The position numbers and the translations under genes were made by a program. The notes below the pieces were generated by a model. It did not search any database, was not told where the DNA came from, and saw nothing but the letters and a program-made list of their open reading frames with translations. Of a stretch of DNA of 64,000 nt, positions 1-11,639 are shown in pieces. The DNA lies in assembly GCA_036346205.1 (NCBI GenBank), contig JARFJB010002038.1, forward strand, positions 226,001-290,000, in the 5' to 3' direction. Every line of letters begins with the position of its first letter. The first letter of the stretch is position 1. The DNA comes from Vesta saturnalis (Eukaryota; Arthropoda; Insecta; Coleoptera; Lampyridae).

Positions 1-897
1 TTTTTATTCGACGTTTCGTCTCCAAGAAACCCTCATCAACTTTATTTTTTTATACTGTCGCAACCAACGAAACACCATGTATTCGATAGTATTTTTTTTA
101 CGAATTTAATCATGTAATACACATGCTTTTGAAGCTGAAAAATTCGGATTTTGCATTTTTAAGACAACAATAATAAATATTCAAACAAGTGCATGCCTCC
201 CAGATTGGAAATTAGAAAAGGTGTGGTCTATATACAAAATTGATGGTAAATCAAACAAAAAGTTACAGACATATAACAATTATACTGGCTGTATTAAAAA
301 AAATTTAATTTGTTTCATTATAGAATTTTTGCTCATGTAGTACCATACTTGCATGAAAATCAGCATGAATTTATAGGATGATAATATTCAAACGGATGTT
401 ATCTCCACTGATTTTGCAAAACCATTTGATGAAATATCACATAAGATTACTGGAGAAATTGTACTTATTTCGATTTTCATCAGACTTGGTCATATGATGT
501 ATCATATGTATGTTCGGTGTGAACCAGTCTGACGATATATAGGAAAATCAGAGCTGTTGCAAGAAACAAATAATTTTGTGCTTTTAGTATTATTTTAAGA
601 AATCATTTTCCAATTAACCTTCAAAATTCTGCCGATCTTTACACTATTGGACCATTAATGTATTTAAACAATCTATCTAAACCGAGAGCTGATAAGTTAC
701 TGTTCATGTTTATCTCAGTTGTTCAAAAGAGTGTATATTTTAAATAGTCCAGCCACAATGTTTTATAAATTCAAACCTGTGAAAGAGATAGATAGTCTCA
801 TTAAAGGTATTTCATCTAATTCAGTCCAGTTCTATTAATTTTATTATTTATTGTTTTGATTAACTACATTAATATATATACGCTTTACCTCACTTAC
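1..897. other. Intronic AT-rich sequence, no gene seen
   Basis: This stretch lies downstream of the last visible CNNM/uex exon. The donor at 897-896 (GTAAG on the minus strand) shows it is the start of the next intron. I looked for the following CBS exon (expected to begin KSHLA or similar) and did not find it, so it is probably beyond position 1. No repeat or RNA is recognised. Confidence 0.6.
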
Positions 898-1089
898 CTT
901 CTTTAAAAATTTTGAACATAACGTCAAGTGTTACATCTTCAAAAACAAAATTACAGGGATTTTGGTAGAACTGGCACAAAGTTTTAAGTGGCGTATTATC
1001 ATCCGGATCGACAAATGCTAAATCTTTGATATACAACATTGTAACAATATTGGTTCGGGTCACATCGTATACAGGTATCCTTGAATAAC
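898..1089 (-). CDS. uex: CNNM/uex metal transporter, exon with CBS region
   Basis: Coding exon of a CNNM (ancient conserved domain, cyclin M) protein, orthologous to Drosophila unextended. CNNMs are plasma-membrane proteins involved in Mg2+ efflux; the cytosolic CBS pair binds Mg-ATP. The translated exon contains GYSRIPVY, the TNIV segment, KDLAFVDPDD and TPLKT, which are diagnostic CBS1 residues in this family. The acceptor is TTTTAG at 1095-1090 and the donor GTAAG at 897-893. The exon begins with the last two bases of a Gly codon begun in the preceding exon and ends after the first base of a Gly codon, so phases are 1 in and 1 out. Codons are intact. Some CBS sequence and the C-terminal cyclic-nucleotide-binding-like domain must lie in further exons outside the window. 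Confidence 0.95.
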
Positions 1090-1169
1090 CTAAAATCACA
1101 AGTATTTCTATTATTCCTGTTATCTCTTAGAACACCTGAAAATGGTATTAGACAAAAATGATTCTATAC

Positions 1170-1341
1170 CTGATTTCATGATTTCCGAAACTGTCTCAAA
1201 GTTTAAGATAGCATCATAGTCCAGCATAAAAACATCTTCAATTCGTGTCATTACTTCCGCCACAGTCTTTTTGCGAAGCTCTAACGCACCACTAATTATG
1301 TTCACCTCATCCTTATCCAAGTCGTTATCTCCTCTAGTTAC
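1170..1341 (-). CDS. uex: CNNM/uex metal transporter, exon after DUF21
   Basis: Exon between the membrane domain and the CBS pair. After the TTTAG acceptor at 1346-1342 it reads VTRGDNDLDKDEVNIISGAL, then the ELR.KTV.EVMT segment and a DAILNFETVSEIM stretch. These match the conserved CNNM linker and the beginning of CBS1. The donor GTATAG begins at 1169 and splits a Gly codon (G|GT) that is completed by the next exon, 80 bases away. The entry phase is 0, matching the end of the DUF21 exon at 21889. There are no frameshifts or stops. The 80-base intron contrasts with the other two, of more than 20 kb. Confidence 0.95.
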
Positions 1342-3152
1342 CTAAACATAATACTTAATTAATGAATTTACACAAAACAAAAGGTAAACATTCATGAAGT
1401 GTAACATTTATTTTTAAGTTGTTGACTACCTCTTAAAACATGCTATGCACAAAATAATTTAGATTCTAGTTTTAAATTAAAGTTAGCAAAATCGGTCAAA
1501 AAATTCGAAATTAAACTGATACTGTAAATATTTTTTGTGGAGTCTCCTGTGGCAACAAACATGGTGTCTTTTTGTGCAGAATCACTTGCACCTATGAAAA
1601 CTATCTAACAAGATTTTGGTTATTTTGTGGTTTTACTTTTTTGGACCTACTTATTGAAAATCTTTATTTATATACTACTTCTTTACTTTATTTATATACT
1701 ACAATTATAGTTTTATATTACTGTATACAACTTTATTATCGTCATATTGATAATCTTTATTTATATCCTGAACATTGTTACAATGAGAAAATACTAAATC
1801 TGATAATTTTATGATTGTGTCAGTTACAAGTTGGACGCAAATTGAAGTGACTTAGAAGCTTTAAGTTCACAAGAGCAAAGAAGTGGTTTGTAAAATAGGA
1901 GATATGGGTATATGATGCAGAACATTTGGTCCATAGTATGTCAGAGCTAGAAAAAGTGTTTGATTTAAATTTGGCAATTTTCCATACGTTAAATCCTAGT
2001 AATTTTCGGCCGAGTTCAGCCCATGGGATACAGAGCAATGACATACTACATGATCAAAACAGATCGTCCTCTAGCAGGGTTTCAAATGAATAGTAAGATT
2101 TCAATTCTTTACCATAGACATACCCAAAATTAAAACCAAAAGATTGAAACAAAAGTTCAAGTATTTTGGTGTATTACTCAGTAGTGCCACTGAACATGAT
2201 TTTTCTCATATTATCAAAATATCAGGAAGAAGGGAACTCAGATGGATAATTGTAAATGGAGTATTTTGTTCTGGAAAATCAGTTCACTTACAACAGAGTG
2301 CAACCAATATGTTATTAATTTGTACTAGGAAAAAATATTTTTAAACAAAAGAAGTTTACCCATTGGGAATCTGCCACTTAACATAATACATAATTATAAT
2401 GCAAGTGTTCTTATGTATTAATACCCAGAATTCTTAATTGTTTTGATGATTTATGTTTGTTGCTAAATTTGAAGTGCCTATTTCTTAACGAAATTTTGAT
2501 TGAACAAATTGTAAACATATGCACATAATCTAATTGTGAATTTTAAAAAGTAGGAAATTAAGAATACAAGTACTCTAATTACCAAATAGTAATTGGAATT
2601 TTAGATTGCCTTCACATGTTAATGTAATTTAACTGTTTTTAAGTACAAGGTTAGAGATTAATTAATTTTAATTAAAACGCCGCATTCTGTTAAACTACTT
2701 AGCGTTTTATTCGTTTTGTGAATATTAGTAATTAGAACTTTTGTTAATCTCATATTATACTTTGTACTTATTCATTAATTTCAATGTAGAGCAAATACAA
2801 TACAAATATGTTACTTAAAACTAAAAATAACGTTTAAGTCATTCTAATAAAAAAAATCACTATTTCTCAAACTCTAACGCCTGAAAACCGTAAAAATTTG
2901 TTTAAATAGTACAAATGTTACCTTACATACTTTCGAATTTCCTCTTTAATCACAAAGCAAATCTGCAAAAATAAATGTACAGGGTGTTCCATAAAAATTA
3001 TAGAATACACCACGCTTGAAATATGAGTTATTGACCCAAGCATTTGCTCGAAAACTATAAGATTTTGGTATAAGACATGCTTAAGAAAATTAAAAGCTTG
3101 TAGTTTAGGCTACAAAATGCCGCAAATAATTGGGTAGTTCCATTTCAAACTA
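1342..3152. other. Start of 20.5-kb intron, no gene
   Basis: AT-rich intron sequence. Short open frames at 1572-1814, 1820-2044 and 2144-2344 have low-complexity or random-looking products and no recognisable domain. At about 2983 there is a CAGGGTGTTCCATAAAA motif of the kind often seen at ends of insect DNA transposons; no matching second end was identified, so it may be a solo remnant into which the mariner at 3153 inserted. Confidence 0.5.
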
Positions 3153-4407
3153 CGAGGATGGGATGATAATTGCTTAGCCTCCGCGTAGATGGCGTTGTTA
3201 AGTAAAAAATAAATGCGTATTTCTAAACGTCATCTTTGAATTTGACAGTATTGAAAATATTAATTTCGTCAGTGTCATACTCTGTTATTAGCAGCCGCCT
3301 ATTACCAGTCTGTTTCGGGTATTTTTAACAATGGAAAATGTCGAGCATCGTGCCGTTATTAAATTTCTTTTTCAAAAAGGTTTGAAAAACGCGGAGATTT
3401 CTGAAGAAATGCACAACGTATTAGGTGAAAGTGCACCATCATATGCCATGGTAAAGAACTGGGTGGCTGCATTTAAACGTGGTCGTACGAGCATAAAAGA
3501 TGAACACCGCTCTGGACGCCCTAAAAGTGTCACTACTCCAGAAATGGTGAGCAAAATCCATACCATGATTTTAGAAGATCGGCAATTGAAGTTAAGTGAG
3601 ATAGCTAACATCGTGAACATCTCAAAAGAACGGGTACATAATATCATAACTCAAAAATTGGATATGAAAAAGCTTTCTACGAGATGGGTGCTCCGTTTGC
3701 TCACCCTAGACCAAAAACGTGTCCGAATGCAAATATGCAAGAATGCCTGGATCGTTTTCGAGCAAATCCGACTGATTTTATGAGGCGATTGATAACCACT
3801 GACGAAGCTTGGGTTCATCATTATACCCCTGAGACAAAAAGGCAATCAAAACAGTGGATTGAACATGGTTGTCCACCTCCGAAGAAAGTCTTGTGTGTCA
3901 AATCAGCCGGTAAGGTGATGGCTTGTCTATTCTGGGATGCCAAACGATTTTAATGGTAAACTATTTACCTAAAGGGTAACCCATAACTGGGGTTTATTAT
4001 GCTAACCTGTTGGACAGAAAAGACCAGGTTTAACTCACAAGAAAATCATTTTGCACCAGGAACACAAGTGTTATAACGATGGCAAAAATTGACGAATCGA
4101 AGTATGATTTCCTTCCGCATCCCACTTATTCGCCCGATCTAGCCCCGTCAGACTTCCACTTATTCCACAAACTCAAAATCTTCCTAGGCGGACAACTATT
4201 TTCGACTAACGAAGAGGTCAAGTTCGCGGTTTATGAATATTTTGCAAGCCTTGAAGAAAACACCTTTCGCGATGGGATCAAGGCTTTAGATCATCGTTGG
4301 ACAAAATGTATTGATCGTTTAGGTGATTATGTTGAAAAATAAAACGATTTTGAAAACAGTAAACTAGTCTTTCATTCTTAGGCTAAGCAATTATCATCCC
4401 GTCCTCG
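3153..4407 (+). mobile_element. Mariner element with both inverted repeats and TA target duplication
   Basis: A 1,255-base mariner. The left inverted repeat (3153-3180, starting CGAGGATGGGATGATAATTG) matches the complement of 4380-4407 with one mismatch over 28 bases. A TA dinucleotide stands immediately outside each end (3151-3152 and 4408-4409), as expected for the TA target duplication of this superfamily. It carries one transposase frame, now broken. Intact ends mean it could still be mobilised in trans by a related transposase, which is an inference. It lies in a CNNM/uex intron. Confidence 0.93.
3331..4342 (+). pseudogene. Mariner transposase (DD34D), frameshifted
   Basis: ATG at 3331 starts an N-terminal helix-turn-helix region (HRAVIKFLFQKG, then NWVAAFKRGRTSIKDEHRSG) and continues to the STRWVLRLLTLDQKR segment near residue 120. 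A frameshift near 3730-3770 moves the reading to another frame, where RANPTDF and TTDEAWVHHYTPET (first catalytic Asp) follow. Stops and indels lie at about 3950-4050. The frame resumes with MAKIDE at 4079, HPTYSPDLAPSDFHLF (third catalytic Asp), and ends GDYVEK at 4342, close to the usual length of about 345 residues. The block that should carry the second Asp (normally HDNA.. near 4050) is eroded. The enzyme catalysed cut-and-paste transposition and is certainly inactive here. Confidence 0.93.
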
Positions 4408-4669
4408 TATTGTAAAACTGCTGAATCTACAACAAATTTCTATTATACACGACCTTCTAGACACGTGTTTTAACAAATATTGAATTATCTCTAAAAGTAT
4501 AATGTTTAGAGCAATGGTAGGTACCGTAATTATTGATTGAAAGGTCTTTTTAACTATATTCTAATACTGCCAAAATATATATCGGGTGTTGTATTTAAAA
4601 ATATATAACCTTGATACAGCACCCCATATATTTTAAAATATTTTTAAATTGTAACCTGAATCCTGAAGA

Positions 4670-6514
4670 CATACGTTCATTTTTAAGAAAAAAGTATTAT
4701 TTGATATGGGTGGTGTGGTAAATTTCGGTGCGATGGTCACGGTAAAATCAAATTTCCCGAGCGCCAACCTAGGTGGGGAGGTACCCTAGAGGCCTAGATT
4801 TCTCTTCGAGAAAACTGTAGGGGTAAAACTGGCCCGAGTAGCTTTAATGAAGACGTCGGATTCCCAAGGGTCCCAAAATTACAGGAGTAGTAAGAGAGAC
4901 ACTTCAACTTTCACTTTTGACCTTGGGAATTCCCAAGGCCGCCCACGCGGAGGACGTAATTTGACCTTGAGGGTTGACCTCGGGCCTGGTCTTAGAGTTG
5001 ACCTTGGGAATTCCCATGCTCTTCAAACAGAACCAAATTTACTAAACTCCACGTATTATAGTATCTTTTTCCGAGGGCGAATTAAGTCATAGGAAATTCC
5101 CAAGGCCAACTCCAGGCCTGGCCTATGACCAACTTCAAGGTCAGTTGAAGGTGACTTTTTCTCAAGGTAAAATAAGTATGCTGTGGTGGTTGTTACTTAA
5201 TTACTCATTTATTTTAAAGTAATTTTTGCATGTCTAATGTTGAAGGTCGACTTCAAGGTGAAATCACTAGACATAAATTACATGTTAACTAAAAATTTCA
5301 AGACCGCTACTCCCTTTAAGATATCAATAATACAGTTTAACCATTTTCAGTCATATTGAATTAATTTTTAGACTTACCTTGTGTTATATTAATAGACATA
5401 AATAAATACATGTTAACTTAAAAATTCCAAGGCCGACCGCTCCTATAAAATATCAATAATACAGGGTCATTTCAAAATTTCACCCATTACAATGCATGAA
5501 TCATCCTCTTTATGTTGAAGATGACTTTTTTACAATCTCAAGGTCGTTATTCAGGCATTTAAAATATTTGAGCTAACACTTAAATTCAACCTTATGAATT
5601 TTTTGTTGCTGTACATTTACCTTACACTATCTGTAATAATTTTAATAACATTTTTTAGGATAATTATGCAGTCCGTTTTATAATAAACTCATTACGAACA
5701 ATAAATCACAGTGTAAAACAAAAACAATTACCCATGTCAGAATGATATTTAAACTTCATGTTAGATAGATAGAAATAGACATAAGAACAGGTTAACTTAA
5801 AAAATACCAAGGTCATCTTATCAATAATTAACCATTTTCATTCATATTTAATTTTTAGATTCACCTTACGCTATCTATACCTGCCTTAAGGCGGAGCCCA
5901 ATGCCTACTCGACAATGGCCTGCCAAGGGAACCCACAATTATTAGGTACACAATCGACGGCCTTCACGTGCCAGCCTCAAGGTCAAACCAGTACAGTCAA
6001 TTAAGTGCATTGAAAACCCAGTCCAACTCCAAGGTCAGCTCCAATGACTCCATGGCCTTGCCCTGGGGAAACCCCCAAGGTCAAATTTCGGCCTTCACGC
6101 GGGAGTCAAGGTCAAACCGAGGTCAGTCACCTAAGTGCCTTGGGAATTCTCAAGGTCAGCTCCAAGACCAGGTCCTACGACAACCCTCAAGGTAAGTTAC
6201 GTCCTCCACGGGAATTCCCAAGGCCAAGTGAAAGTTGAGGTGTCTCTCTTACTACTCAAAGGTGACGGTGGGTAGGACTTCTGCCCTTGTTGAGTCGGAA
6301 ATATATGGTCCCGGCAGTATAACTTTAAAAAAATTATTAGTTGGGGAACAATCCTGATACAGGAGTCGGAAGCAATTGTTCTATTATCCGGATAGAAAAA
6401 AATTGGTTATATAAACTGTATATTAGGCCACAAAAGTTAACAAAACGGTAAAAAAGGTAAACTAAAATCTTGGTCTGTTGAAAAAAATTGCTATCGAGGA
6501 TATAAGAAACAATT
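4670..6514 (-). repeat. Left LTR-like flank of gypsy element, interrupted by an insertion
   Basis: About 200 bases at 4670-4884 and 260 bases at 6258-6514 together match the right flank at about 9600-10099. Shared landmarks are a GGGTGG..GGT block near 4707 and 9620, GCGCCAAC/TCTAGGTGGG near 4760 and 9680, a GAATCGGAA/GAGTCGGAA block, and GGATATAAGAAACAATT at 6498-6514 and 10083-10099. The two halves are separated by the inserted element at 4885-6257. For an element read on the minus strand this is the 3' LTR. Exact LTR ends were not fixed. Confidence 0.65.
4885..6257. mobile_element. 1.4-kb inverted-repeat element inserted in the gypsy LTR
   Basis: Both ends read GAGTAGTAAGAGAGACAC going inward (left from 4885; right is the complement ending at 6257), and the inverted match extends about 130 bases. 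The same LTR in the right flank is uninterrupted (TTTACAG followed by AGGTGACG), so the insertion point is clear. The termini are rich in GACCTTGGG and self-complementary CCTTGGGAATTCCCAAGG blocks. The centre (about 5250-5870) holds several divergent copies of an AGACATAAAT..ATGTTAACTT..AAATTCCAAGG..ATCAATAATACAG unit, also found at about 19790 and 60520. No transposase is seen, so this is a non-autonomous DNA element of unknown family. Confidence 0.75.
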
Positions 6515-6539
6515 AAATGCTAAATCTTAGGCGGCAAAC

Positions 6540-9500
6540 TGGGCGATCATGGTTTTTAGTGCATGGGGTTAGCTTACGCGGTGTACAGAAACGTATCAGT
6601 GGTGGATGCGAGTTATGATAGCAAGTGTTGAAAGCACGGCTATCATGCTACGGGACGGTGAAGCTTAGCCACACAGGTCTTCCAGGGATCGGTAATTAGT
6701 CCGCCCTTTAACTCATTAATATGTAAAAGACGGTAAAGTCGACCTTCACATATACAGTAATCCGGCAGTCGAGCGGGATGGTAACCCCAACAGATTGTTG
6801 AGCGTACCAATTGCACTCAGATAGCTCTATGGCAAAAATTTCATTTTCGGTAATAGGGGGGTCATGAGATAAGGCATCTGCCACACGGTTCATCACCCCG
6901 TTTCGGAACTTGATTTTGTAATCAAACTGCTGTAGGAAATACTCCACCTTGGGGCCAAGTTAGGGATTGATGGTCGGTAATAACGGTGAAGCGATAACCT
7001 TCAAGATAAGGTTCATTTTTAATCTCAGACTATAACACGGCGTTCTTTTTCGTTTACGGATTAATTACGGTCGCAAGAGCTCAAAGTACGGCTGACATAG
7101 GCAATTACAAGATCTTTACCGTTTACGATTTGAGTTAGTGCGGCACCTAACGAACTTTCGGTTGCATCGTAGGGCAAATGGGGATATTGAAATTCGGGCA
7201 GGTAAGTACGGGAGGTTGACTAAAGCGGTCTTTAATTGTTCAAAAAAGGTCGTTTGCTCGACGTACCATTTCCCGCGAACGTTTTTGTGGAGGAGCTGCA
7301 CAGACTGCGTACGTTGTGTGAGGGCGAGGATAGCAATAACTTTGTCAGGATGTTTAAATTCGGCCTTCACAGACGACGTGGCCCAAACATCTTAGTGCCT
7401 TACTTCAAAACTGACATTTGTTAAGGTTTATTCGGAGGTTGGCTCTAAATCGGCGAAACACTCTTTTAAATCCTTTAAGTGATTATCAAAAGCCCGAACA
7501 TCACTTTAAATTGAAATAGAACACGGCAATGGTGAATGAATGATCGGTCAGTATTTGGCTGTTAATGGGATCTGCCTATAACCACCCGCCAAGTCGATGC
7601 TGGAAATGTATCGGGCGTAACATAAGCGGTCTAGGATGTAATCGATAAAAGGTAACGAGTAGGCAAAAACGGGCCTTGTCATCTTTCTTTTTTGTGATGA
7701 CATTCTCACTTAACATACAATCTACCTCTTGGTTTACGAGGCTTTGCATTTTCCGATTCAGCGGACGGTATCGTTGTTTGATCGGAGCGGCGGTGGTGAG
7801 ACGGATATCGTGTTGTACTAAATCGGTGGTGCCTTGTATAGCTGGGACTCTGGGAATTCGGTATGCAGAAACCATTTCAACCGGGTTTCTTTGGCGGCGG
7901 TTAAAGGGCAATAGTGGAACAGTTGGTAGAGGTCAGTGTCGATTTTGCTCTCAAGGAACATGTTCCCAAATTTCATGTTGAAATAAAAGCTGGTCTGCCA
8001 AAAGTCTATCCCCAAGAGCAAGTCGTAATAGCGACTGAACATGATGGATTAAACGCCGGATAACGGACTGGTCAGTGATACCGGTTGCTTTGATGTACTT
8101 TGGAAGCTGGGCTGAGTTGGCCAATAGAGAAGCAGGCTCGTCACCGACAAAGGTAAGAGTGGATCCGGTATAAACTAATTCTATGAACGATTGTTAGGCG
8201 ATACAAACTGTGATAAATGAGCGTGGGTCGCTGACGTAGAGGCGAATGTAAAGGAGAGAGCTTATGGTGTCCCAATGGAAGCTTCACTGGTCGTTTCCCG
8301 GAGTATTGCATGGATAGTCATGGATAAATCTCAAGCCTGCCACAACGGGAGCAAAAAAACGCGGAACGATTATGGCACTGAGTACGATAGTGACCTCTCT
8401 AGCCACACCTCCAGCATTCAGGGTTTGTGTCAGTAGGCAGGAGGTTAATTCAGGTAAGCCGACCGGTTGGCGTCGGTACGACGCGATGGAGTGGGCGATG
8501 GTCCGAGTCGGCCTTTGTAGCCGCGGTCAACTTGTAAGGAGGATCGCATCGGGGTTGATACGGCACAGATCGTTATGAGCTCTGTCGTTTATTCTCTGCT
8601 GCTCTAGGTAGAAGTGCGGTATAAGTTGGCCTGACAACGATTTCGTATCTCAGACTGAGGATGCATGAGTTGCAAAATGTCCCAGTTCTGGAATATTTCG
8701 ACCGGGTACGTTTGTCGGAGGTTCGGGTGGGCGAGAGTAAGTTGTCGGTTAAAAATTTTGATCGGGAACCGAAAAACTTCGTGAGGCAATCTCCTGTTGA
8801 AGATTCCGGTAATAACTTTCAGTGATGCTCGGCAAACATGCGACTACGTCGCGGGATTAGGGTTTAACTCGTTAATGAACGTCATTACCTATTAATTTCG
8901 TTTATGTGTGCGCGGCTGTTTCGCCTTTCAACTTGATACGGTCGAGAGAAAATAGTTCTGAAAGTTGGTCCATAAACGCTTTCCAGCCCTGCTAGCGATG
9001 TATGTTGTTGCGGTACCTGGATAACGCGTTACTGGTAAATAAGTCGGGTAGGTCAACGATTAAATTATCCACGGAAATATCTTACGGCTCGCTTATCTTT
9101 TCTACTCGCTCCAGGAACGAAACTAGATCGGTGGTACCGTCGAACTCAATATTCCATTCCCGAGTTTCAATGCTTGGTGCTGTTAACGTGGCGGTTGTTG
9201 AAGCACGAGCGGTTGTAATGCCGGTGGTTGTTGGAGTAGCGGTGACGGAATCGGCACTGGCAATGACCACAGAGTATGCCGTAATGTCGGTACAGGAGCA
9301 TAACGGTATTTGGCACGGTCTAATAAAATAGATGTTATGCTTGACGTGGTTACCGGTGTAAACGATCCAGTGATAGAGATAACGGTTGGAGAACGAACAG
9401 CATCTACTTTACGGTCGCCAGACACCGTCGGGGATCGGTACGGTGGTGGTACACAGCGAGCATTTTACTGTCTTTAAGAGACAATGAAAATTCTTAAGCA

Positions 9501-9572
9501 AAACGGTCGATACATATTTAACTTCCGGTATAGATCTGAAAAAATAACGGTCCCTGCTCGGGCGCCAATCTA
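6540..9572 (-). pseudogene. Ty3/gypsy retrotransposon internal region (gag-pol), decayed
   Basis: Read on the minus strand, the pieces are in retrotransposon order. The primer-binding-site-like TGGCGCCCGAGCAGGGACC is at about 9552-9571. Gag-like sequence lies at about 8600-9425. A protease-like block (DLLLGIDFW) is near 7990-8020. Next come an RT N-terminus (IRLTTAAPIKQRYRPLN, 7700-7830) and an RT motif (SSIDLAGGYRQIPL, about 7560-7610, in a shifted frame). An RT/RNase H connection (EQLKTALVNLPYLPA) lies at 7200-7260, and the RNase H end (FRNGVMNRVADALS) at 6870-6915. The YLDD catalytic box that should lie near 7450-7500 is missing and no integrase is found between 6708 and the left LTR. The element therefore cannot copy itself. 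Frames are broken by several indels. Confidence 0.85.
9552..9572 (-). promoter_or_regulatory. Retrotransposon primer binding site
   Basis: The minus strand reads TGGCGCCCGAGCAGGGACC, which resembles the complement of a tRNA 3' end as used for minus-strand priming. It sits just inside the right LTR-like flank, as expected for a minus-strand element. A second, weaker copy of the same motif (GCGCCAAYCTAGG) occurs within both LTR-like flanks, which suggests the flanks may hold more than a simple LTR. Confidence 0.6.
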
Positions 9573-10099
9573 TAACGCTTTTATGTCCGGTGTACGGTTA
9601 GTTCTTAAAAGAATTATTTAATGTGGGTGGGGCGGTGAATTTTGGAGTGTCGGTCACCGTAAAATCGTATTTCTCGCGCGCCAATCTAGGTGGGTGGTAA
9701 CCTAGAGACCTATATCCTTCAGTGTCAACACTGAATCTAGTGGGGCCGGTTTCCCAAGAGTCTTCGAAGGTTTACAGAGGTGACGATTGGTAGCACTTCT
9801 CTCTTTATTGAATCGGAAATCTGCGGTCCGGGTAGTATGAATTAAAAAAATTATTAGTTGAGCAAAAAATAAATCCTTGTACAGGAATCGGAAGCAATTG
9901 TGCTATAATCCGGATAGAAAAAAATCGTTATATAAATTGAAAAATAGGCCACATAATAGTTAGCCAAACGGCAAAAGAAGATAAACGAAAATCTTGATCT
10001 CGGTTGAAAAAAATTATTATCTCGGTTAAATGGGTTGAAACCAAATCAGACAATTTCGCAGGCGAACAAAGCGCGTAGCGAAGGATATAAGAAACAATT
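9573..10099 (-). repeat. Right LTR-like flank of gypsy element (5' LTR)
   Basis: Direct repeat partner of the left flank, adjacent to the primer binding site. Compared with the left copy it holds about 57 extra bases (roughly 10024-10082) before the final GGATATAAGAAACAATT. Similarity is clear but many substitutions and small indels separate the copies, so the insertion is old. AT-rich sequence from 10100 to 10490 may be the remainder of a longer LTR, but it has no counterpart on the left. Confidence 0.65.
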
Positions 10100-10489
10100 C
10101 CACCAAAAAAGCAGTAGCTAGACGGGTCTGTCTAAAATAATTAATAGGGTAGAAGGAAAAAACAATAATCCGGCCGCAACCAAAACTGTTCGTCTAAACG
10201 TAGAAAAAACTATCAATTATGGACATTTGCTCACGTTGGGAACTAAACCTAACTTCTGGTTTAATGGACTGACCACTGACAATCGAAAATAAAAATATAT
10301 ACCTACTTCAATGATTAAGGATGCTAACTCACAGAAAAAGATAAAAAAAAAATTGCTAACTTTGGCGGAAGACAAATTAAATTCTCGTGTAAAAATAAAA
10401 ACTAATTTCTGAGCCGCGAGTCTAAAATTAAAAGAAAAGGTTTAAAAAATAACGAATAAACGAAAAATAACGAATCACGAAAGCGAGGG

Positions 10490-11620
10490 AGAATAGTATT
10501 TTACATTATTAGCATGGTAAATAGAGAAGTTTCTTGGCGAGCCGTCAGGCGAGGCTGTAATCTCCTCCAGCCAGTAAAAATTGTTACCTTGCGTATAATG
10601 TTAATGTAATATATTTTAATTGCTATTCATTCCTAAATTATTTTAAAAATGTGAATTTATGATATACATTTATTGGTTACTCAATAGTAAAAATGCATTA
10701 ACTTAACTAAACTTAAGTAAAATCACTTTTACAAGCTACTCACGTGTTTACATGTATTTTACCATGTTAAACAGTTTTATTGGCGATAGGATGAGGATGA
10801 CTGGCGAGCCGTTAGGCGAGCCTGCCACATCCTTGAGCCAGTAAAAACGGTTACCTGGCGTGCCATGTATAATATTTTACTTGTTTTCATTTGTAAATAA
10901 ACTGAAAACTCATAATGAAGTAAAATTTTCCTTTCTTTCATAACAACCATTATATTTTCAAAAATGTCTCGCAACCTTTCAAATTATTAGTATTGGAAAC
11001 GGCGCTTATAGTTTATTTTACTATTATTTATCTAATACAATGTGAAGGAGGTAAGGTCGTCTCTAAGTTGTAAAAAATCAACAACTTTCGTCTCAAACCT
11101 GTAAATTTCTTAACTAGTAGCTAAGTTGTTAAGATTGACTTTCAACGACAATAAGCTGACTTGGTAAATTGACATTTACAAATGAGTAAAAAAAATTTAC
11201 AAGTCAACTACCATTAATAGCATGTGCATGTGTGATCGTAATTTACAATGAGTAACCCGGTGTCGTAGTAATACTTTAAGCCATGGCTGACGAGATATTT
11301 ACAAATGTCATTATAAAAACATTTGTATCATAAACTCACATTTTTAATATAATATACCAATGAATAACAAACAAAATATATTACATTATACGCAAGGTAG
11401 CAGTTTTTACTGTATCAAGATTACAGGTTCGCCTAATGGCTCGCCAATAGACTTCTCTCGCCAGTAAAAACCTATTTACCACGCTAATAATGTAAAATAC
11501 TATTACACGTTAGTAGCTTGTTAAAGTGAATTGACATAGCTTAAGTTTAGTTAGGTTAATGCATGTTTACTATTGAGTAACAAATAAAATTAATTTATAA
11601 AAATTTAAGATAACATCAAA
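10490..11620. repeat. Fold-back region with GGCGAGCC hairpin units
   Basis: The block 10640-10880 is the inverted copy of 11370-11620: the TTACTCAATAGTAAA, TAACTAAACTTAAG and CAAGCTACT landmarks are followed by a unit with ggcgagccgttaggcgagcc and cagtaaaaac. An extra copy of the second unit stands at 10490-10630, giving a unit-spacer-unit arrangement on the left and spacer-unit on the right. There is no coding sequence. It is best read as a nested miniature inverted-repeat or fold-back element. The middle (10890-11360) shows nothing recognisable. Confidence 0.7.
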
Positions 11621-11639
11621 AATCATACTCAGTTGGATT

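Noticed and set aside
1572..2344. Small plus- and minus-strand frames in the intron (80, 74 and 66 codons)
   Set aside because: Random-looking, low-complexity products without a domain or splice support.
7138..7981. Plus-strand frames at 7138-7424 and 7676-7981
   Set aside because: Shadows of the minus-strand gypsy pol remnant, which has recognisable motifs.
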